The notes beneath the pieces were generated by a model. That model made no database searches. It was not told where the DNA came from and saw only the letters and a list, made by a program, of their open reading frames with translations. A program made the position numbers and the translations under genes. From Defluviitaleaceae bacterium (lineage in GTDB: Bacteria > Bacillota > Clostridia > Lachnospirales > WQUN01), in contig WQVF01000025.1 of NCBI GenBank assembly GCA_009781725.1, forward strand, positions 1 through 44,775: 44,775 nt of DNA, written 5' to 3'. Positions 41,330 to 44,775 of the stretch are shown here, in pieces (the stretch's first letter is position 1; the number at the start of each line of letters is the position of its first letter).

Positions 41330-43129
41330 CTAATCTAAAACATAAACCGTAGCTTCCCTTAACTCCCTATCCCAGAATGTAAAAGCATCAAAGTTCTCGA
41401 TAACGAAGCGGAGAGGTACCAGGACTCGGTTATTGCGCAATATTGGTGTACCCATCTCATCGGGCAGCGGCTCACCTACAGGCAAGCGAAGCACCGTATC
41501 ATTGTAGTAGATATACGCCGTGCGGGTTGACCTATCCCAGCGCGGGGTTGCGCCTAGGGCTTCTGATACCAAGCGTATGGGTACCATGGTACGGTTTTGG
41601 GTGATAAATGGGGCTGCGTCGCTTGTTTGTTGGGTGCCACGATAGTAGTAGCGGTATTGATTGATGGTTAGGCGCAACAGGGGTGTCGGTAGCTCGTAAA
41701 CAAATGCGCCGATAATACCCGAGCCTGCAAGTTCAAAATAGAAATAATTCCGGTCTGCTGAAAATCTCCCAGGGATAACAGTGTAATCCCCGGTATCCGG
41801 GTCAATTGCAAAGCCCCTATACTTCAGCAGTTGTATATCGCTTAGGTCTAGGTCGCCTACATATACACTGATAATTGAAATGATATCCTCGGCAGCTACT
41901 GTTATGCGGTGCATCTCTTCCAGCAGGAACATGGCGTTAAGGTCGTCAATCTCAAGTATGGCGGATACAAAATCCTCCGGCAGGTCGATTTCGATATTAA
42001 TCAGCTCAATATCTGTTGTATCATCAGGGTCGTATGGCGAAGCACTAAACCTTGAAGGGCCAGCCGGTACGGGTGTGGGGGTTGGTGTGGGAGTGGATGA
42101 TGGTTCCGGCGTGGGTGAGGGTGAGGGTGTGGCACTGGAGGCGACTCCAGGGCGGCTTGGGCCTCTTATTATTGCCATTATTTCATCACGTTGATCTAGG
42201 CAGTGGAGGCTGTTGCGGGAGGTGAACTCATAGAAAAAGGGATTTGGGTTGGTTACGCTAGTTGGCCATATTGAAACTATATGCGTCTCTCCAGTTAGGA
42301 CAGTACCAGCATAGAAGATAACTCGCAATACATCTCCGACTTGCATGTTCCCCTTTAGCACCTCAACAACAGTGACATAGTAAATATCTGTTGATACAAT
42401 AGCTTCAGGTCCCCTTCCACATAAACTCTCCGGCTCGTATATTTCAATAACTAAGACATATGGCGAACCGTTTATTATATCCGCAAGATATTCGGATGTA
42501 ATAAACATTCTTGCCGGAAAAGGAAACGGGTCTCTGGGCAATGACCTGACATGGGAAAGTATTCTCTCCCTTGAAAGGCTTCCATTAAAGGTCAACTGTG
42601 AATGCATCGACAGAGATTCGCCGTACATTCTGCTTCTAGATGGGTCATCTATGTCAACAATTAGGTCAGTTATAAAACGCAAACCATAATCATGGGTACT
42701 GGCATAAACATTTCCTATTTTCAGTAGTACCAGCAAATATTGTGTATCTGTCGTAAACTGCATGATATCACTTCTCGGACTGCTAATCCCACGTATGTCA
42801 TCTGTATACACAAATATTGTCTCCGCAGTAGTTCCAATCACTTGTTCATGGACAAGAAACTCAAATTCTATAATGCCTGGGGCAAAGGTGCTCCTTGCCA
42901 CAAACTCCGCAACTACCACATGATGGGCCATTATTACCGTATCCTCAAATGTCCGATACCCTGACAAGCCCATACCGCCGCCGCTAGATACACCACCACC
43001 GGATTCCGCTCTCATGCTTGCTCTCAAGTGTAGTATCCTATTTTGCACACCATGTGAGTTATATACCATTACTAACATAACAACCACAAGCGATAAAATT
43101 CCTAATATCAGTAAGCGTTTTTTCGTCAT
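41330..43129 (-). CDS. Secreted/anchored protein with Pro-Thr linker and copper-amine-oxidase-N stalk
   Basis: The 599-residue protein starts MTKKRLLILGILSLVVVMLV (signal anchor 1-25). A beta-rich region (about 40-325) follows, with VVAEFVARSTFAPGIIEFEF early on. A Ser/Pro/Thr linker covers about 330-357. A mixed domain follows, and the last 115 residues (TQNRTMVPIRLVSEALGATPRWDR ... LVPLRFVIENF) form a copper-amine-oxidase N-terminal-like domain, common on clostridial surface proteins. Function unknown. SD GGGAG, ATG 43129. It follows the metzincin gene by 55 bases and is likely in its operon. Confidence 0.75.
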   Translation of the reverse strand: MTKKRLLILGILSLVVVMLVMVYNSHGVQNRILHLRASMRAESGGGVSSGGGMGLSGYRTFEDTVIMAHHVVVAEFVARSTFAPGIIEFEFLVHEQVIGTTAETIFVYTDDIRGISSPRSDIMQFTTDTQYLLVLLKIGNVYASTHDYGLRFITDLIVDIDDPSRSRMYGESLSMHSQLTFNGSLSRERILSHVRSLPRDPFPFPARMFITSEYLADIINGSPYVLVIEIYEPESLCGRGPEAIVSTDIYYVTVVEVLKGNMQVGDVLRVIFYAGTVLTGETHIVSIWPTSVTNPNPFFYEFTSRNSLHCLDQRDEIMAIIRGPSRPGVASSATPSPSPTPEPSSTPTPTPTPVPAGPSRFSASPYDPDDTTDIELINIEIDLPEDFVSAILEIDDLNAMFLLEEMHRITVAAEDIISIISVYVGDLDLSDIQLLKYRGFAIDPDTGDYTVIPGRFSADRNYFYFELAGSGIIGAFVYELPTPLLRLTINQYRYYYRGTQQTSDAAPFITQNRTMVPIRLVSEALGATPRWDRSTRTAYIYYNDTVLRLPVGEPLPDEMGTPILRNNRVLVPLRFVIENFDAFTFWDRELREATVYVLD

Positions 43130-43184
43130 TTTAGTCGACTCCCTTCATTAATCCAATCGGTTTTAGTTTCATGTAATAGAGCTA

Positions 43185-44775
43185 TCATCTGAATCTTCGA
43201 TAGATTTGCCGTAGATGCTCTATCTCGGCAGGTCTTAGGATTGAATCCGGAGTCTGCCAACGCTCTATTACACGCCTCATAACATCACCCGAATTGGGAG
43301 AGTGTCCTATATATCCCAGTGCATGGCCTAGTTCATGGGTAGTAACAAATGGGGCTAAATTAACACCACGTGACCCATGGTGTGACCATACACCTGCTAT
43401 CATTGCTAGGTTATCAGTGCCAACTAGTCTATATACATTTCGCGTGGCACCTCCTGCATTGATTGTGGTCACAAATTCTCTCCCGTAACTTATTCCTCGA
43501 CGTCTTGGGGTAATAGAAGTCGCACCATATCTTTCATCTGGAAGATACATCAGCCCGGCTTCACGTTGGAATTGAGTTGGTGTACACCAATATACCCTAA
43601 TGTTTGCATCAGTCCGGCTTTCTACATCGTTGAATAATGAAGTTATGCCCAATGCAGCTCCCCAAGTACTTTGTGCCGTAGCCACAGCAGCGTAAAAATC
43701 CGACGCACCCGACGTCACAAGTGCCTCAGGCCGAATATTAATCCTCCCTGGCCAAAATCCAACCCAGTTGTAATCAGCACCGAAGTAGTTTCGGTGATGA
43801 TGCCAAATATATCCTATTCGCCATGATTGCCAATTGTCGCTGGTATTTCGAGTTGCGAGCGTTACATTAAAGACCCCATCCTCAACATACAAAGTATCCG
43901 CTGAGGCACTACGGATTCTGTATGTGCCATTAGCTTGCGGTATTAGGAGCCAGCGTTGCCTGATATTATAACTGGCAGACCCGAGTCCGTTAAGATTTGC
44001 TTCATGGCTCAATTGCCCACCGGTTTCTGTAAAATAACCCCTTGTTGTGTTATTTCTGATGGCAAAAACATTATATTCTAGATGGACAAAATACCATATC
44101 GGGTAACTTGCACTGCCCCTGCTAGGATATCGTATAGTTGTAGCTGTTGCGCCGCTAACATCAACATATCCGTCTCTGCCAAAACTCTCAATTACCCTTG
44201 TACCTCTTATAGCAACCGGCGCGGGCAGTTGCACTATTTCAAGGTTCCGAGACAAGTTCCCTGACCTAACGGTAACAGTTGCCTCGCGGATATTGCCCGT
44301 GCGGTTAGGCTGTGTAACACGGAGTACAAGTGGGGTTCCCGGCTCTCCGGACCACTCTACATCCAACCAGCTCCCTGTGCCGGTGGTTTGAGTCACTGTC
44401 CAATTTTGACTTGCATCCACAATTGACGCGATTGTGCCTGGTACGGCAGAGACTCTCCATTCTGACCCGTTCCATGGTGCCATGTTGGAGCTAAAACGCA
44501 AGTGTGGCGGCCCTGGAGTCGGGGTGGGGGTTGACCCGCCTGGGGGTGGTGTGGATGTTGACCCACCACCGGGTGGCGGTGTGGCCGTGGACCCGCCAGG
44601 TGGCGGTGATGACGTCGGATTTGACCCACCTCCGCCCGGCGTCCTAAATGTTAGCGGGCCACTAGTTATCGACCCTGTACCACCTTCGATTCTTATTATA
44701 GCGCGGGCATGATACAAGTGACCACTGGTCACAGTTATTCTCATACCGAAGGGATTAATACTGCTATTCACCAAA
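43185..44775 (-). CDS. Large secreted metzincin-like metalloprotease with BACON and ricin-like domains (5' end missing)
   Basis: At least 529 codons; the frame is open to the window edge, so the TTG at 44774 is probably internal and an N-terminal signal and further domains are expected beyond. Order: partial domain (1-45), a Gly/Pro/Ser/Thr linker (about 46-92), a BACON-like domain (about 95-180, with SQNWTVTQTTGTGSWLDVEW), a ricin-B-like carbohydrate-type domain (about 184-320, WLLIPQANGTYRIRSASADT), and a metalloprotease at the C-terminus with H480-ELGH-ALGYIG-H491. The third His is one place later than in the classical HExxHxxGxxH, as the residues run HExxHxxGxxGH. It may act on mucin or plant glycan-bearing proteins. 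Confidence 0.8.
   Translation of the reverse strand, partial: LVNSSINPFGMRITVTSGHLYHARAIIRIEGGTGSITSGPLTFRTPGGGGSNPTSSPPPGGSTATPPPGGGSTSTPPPGGSTPTPTPGPPHLRFSSNMAPWNGSEWRVSAVPGTIASIVDASQNWTVTQTTGTGSWLDVEWSGEPGTPLVLRVTQPNRTGNIREATVTVRSGNLSRNLEIVQLPAPVAIRGTRVIESFGRDGYVDVSGATATTIRYPSRGSASYPIWYFVHLEYNVFAIRNNTTRGYFTETGGQLSHEANLNGLGSASYNIRQRWLLIPQANGTYRIRSASADTLYVEDGVFNVTLATRNTSDNWQSWRIGYIWHHHRNYFGADYNWVGFWPGRINIRPEALVTSGASDFYAAVATAQSTWGAALGITSLFNDVESRTDANIRVYWCTPTQFQREAGLMYLPDERYGATSITPRRRGISYGREFVTTINAGGATRNVYRLVGTDNLAMIAGVWSHHGSRGVNLAPFVTTHELGHALGYIGHSPNSGDVMRRVIERWQTPDSILRPAEIEHLRQIYRRFR

Overview
The window looks like chromosomal DNA of an anaerobic, low-to-mid GC Firmicute of class Clostridia. 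The evidence is the chromosomal block asp23-nusB-xseA-xseB-ispA-dxs-nadK-argR-recN, Shine-Dalgarno sites close to AAAGGAGG before most genes, TTG and GTG starts, many ferredoxin-type Fe-S proteins, and a complete coenzyme-B12/SAM lysine-fermentation operon. I cannot fix a family or genus. No rRNA, tRNA or CRISPR array was found.

Layout. (1) 1-1570: the 3' part of a tyrosine integrase of a mobile element that lies to the left, then a 0.4-kb hairpin-rich non-coding stretch, then a short leader ORF with inverted repeats. (2) 1575-2480: a TrmH/SpoU-type RNA 2'-O-methyltransferase whose Shine-Dalgarno lies in a hairpin, followed by a decayed piece of an ABC-exporter gene and a terminator. (3) 2482-11253: one tightly packed operon, phzF-like, kamB, kamC, kal, kce, kdd, kamA, kamD, kamE. 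Except for the kamB-kamC gap, which holds a multi-hairpin repeat, every gene overlaps the next. It converts lysine through beta-lysine and 3,5-diaminohexanoate to acetoacetate and 3-aminobutyryl-CoA/crotonyl-CoA. (4) 11423-16688: a NUDIX hydrolase, a short Fe-S protein, two small membrane proteins, an SLC13-type transporter with RCK_C domains, and a putative zinc-peptidase lipoprotein whose N-terminus contains two in-frame copies of a palindromic repeat. (5) 16675-26376, minus strand: recN, argR, nadK, a PrsA/SurA-like membrane-anchored protein, dxs, a divergent PAP2 protein, ispA, xseB, xseA, nusB, asp23. These cover DNA repair, arginine control, NADP synthesis, isoprenoid precursors and transcription antitermination. 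(6) 26514-30079: a heterodimeric ABC exporter pair. (7) 30095-39130: mazEF, a YkvI-like transporter, deoB, a GerMN-like lipoprotein, aspS, lgt, a second MazF/PemK-type toxin-antitoxin pair, lysA and rpsT. (8) 39271-44775: an Fe-S aldo/keto reductase, an AbrB-like protein with a cysteine tail, two nested palindromic repeats, and two large secreted proteins. One has a copper-amine-oxidase-N/stalk domain. The other has BACON, ricin-like and metzincin regions and runs off the window.

The most unusual signals are: an erm-like arrangement of leader ORF plus SD-sequestering hairpin in front of the TrmH-family methyltransferase; a roughly 58-bp palindromic repeat that is translated in frame inside a lipoprotein and also sits between genes 25 kb away; and several other multi-hairpin repeats that touch gene ends (dxs, ispA) or separate operon genes (kamB/kamC). 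The methyltransferase leader and the coding repeat are the best candidates for something not yet described.
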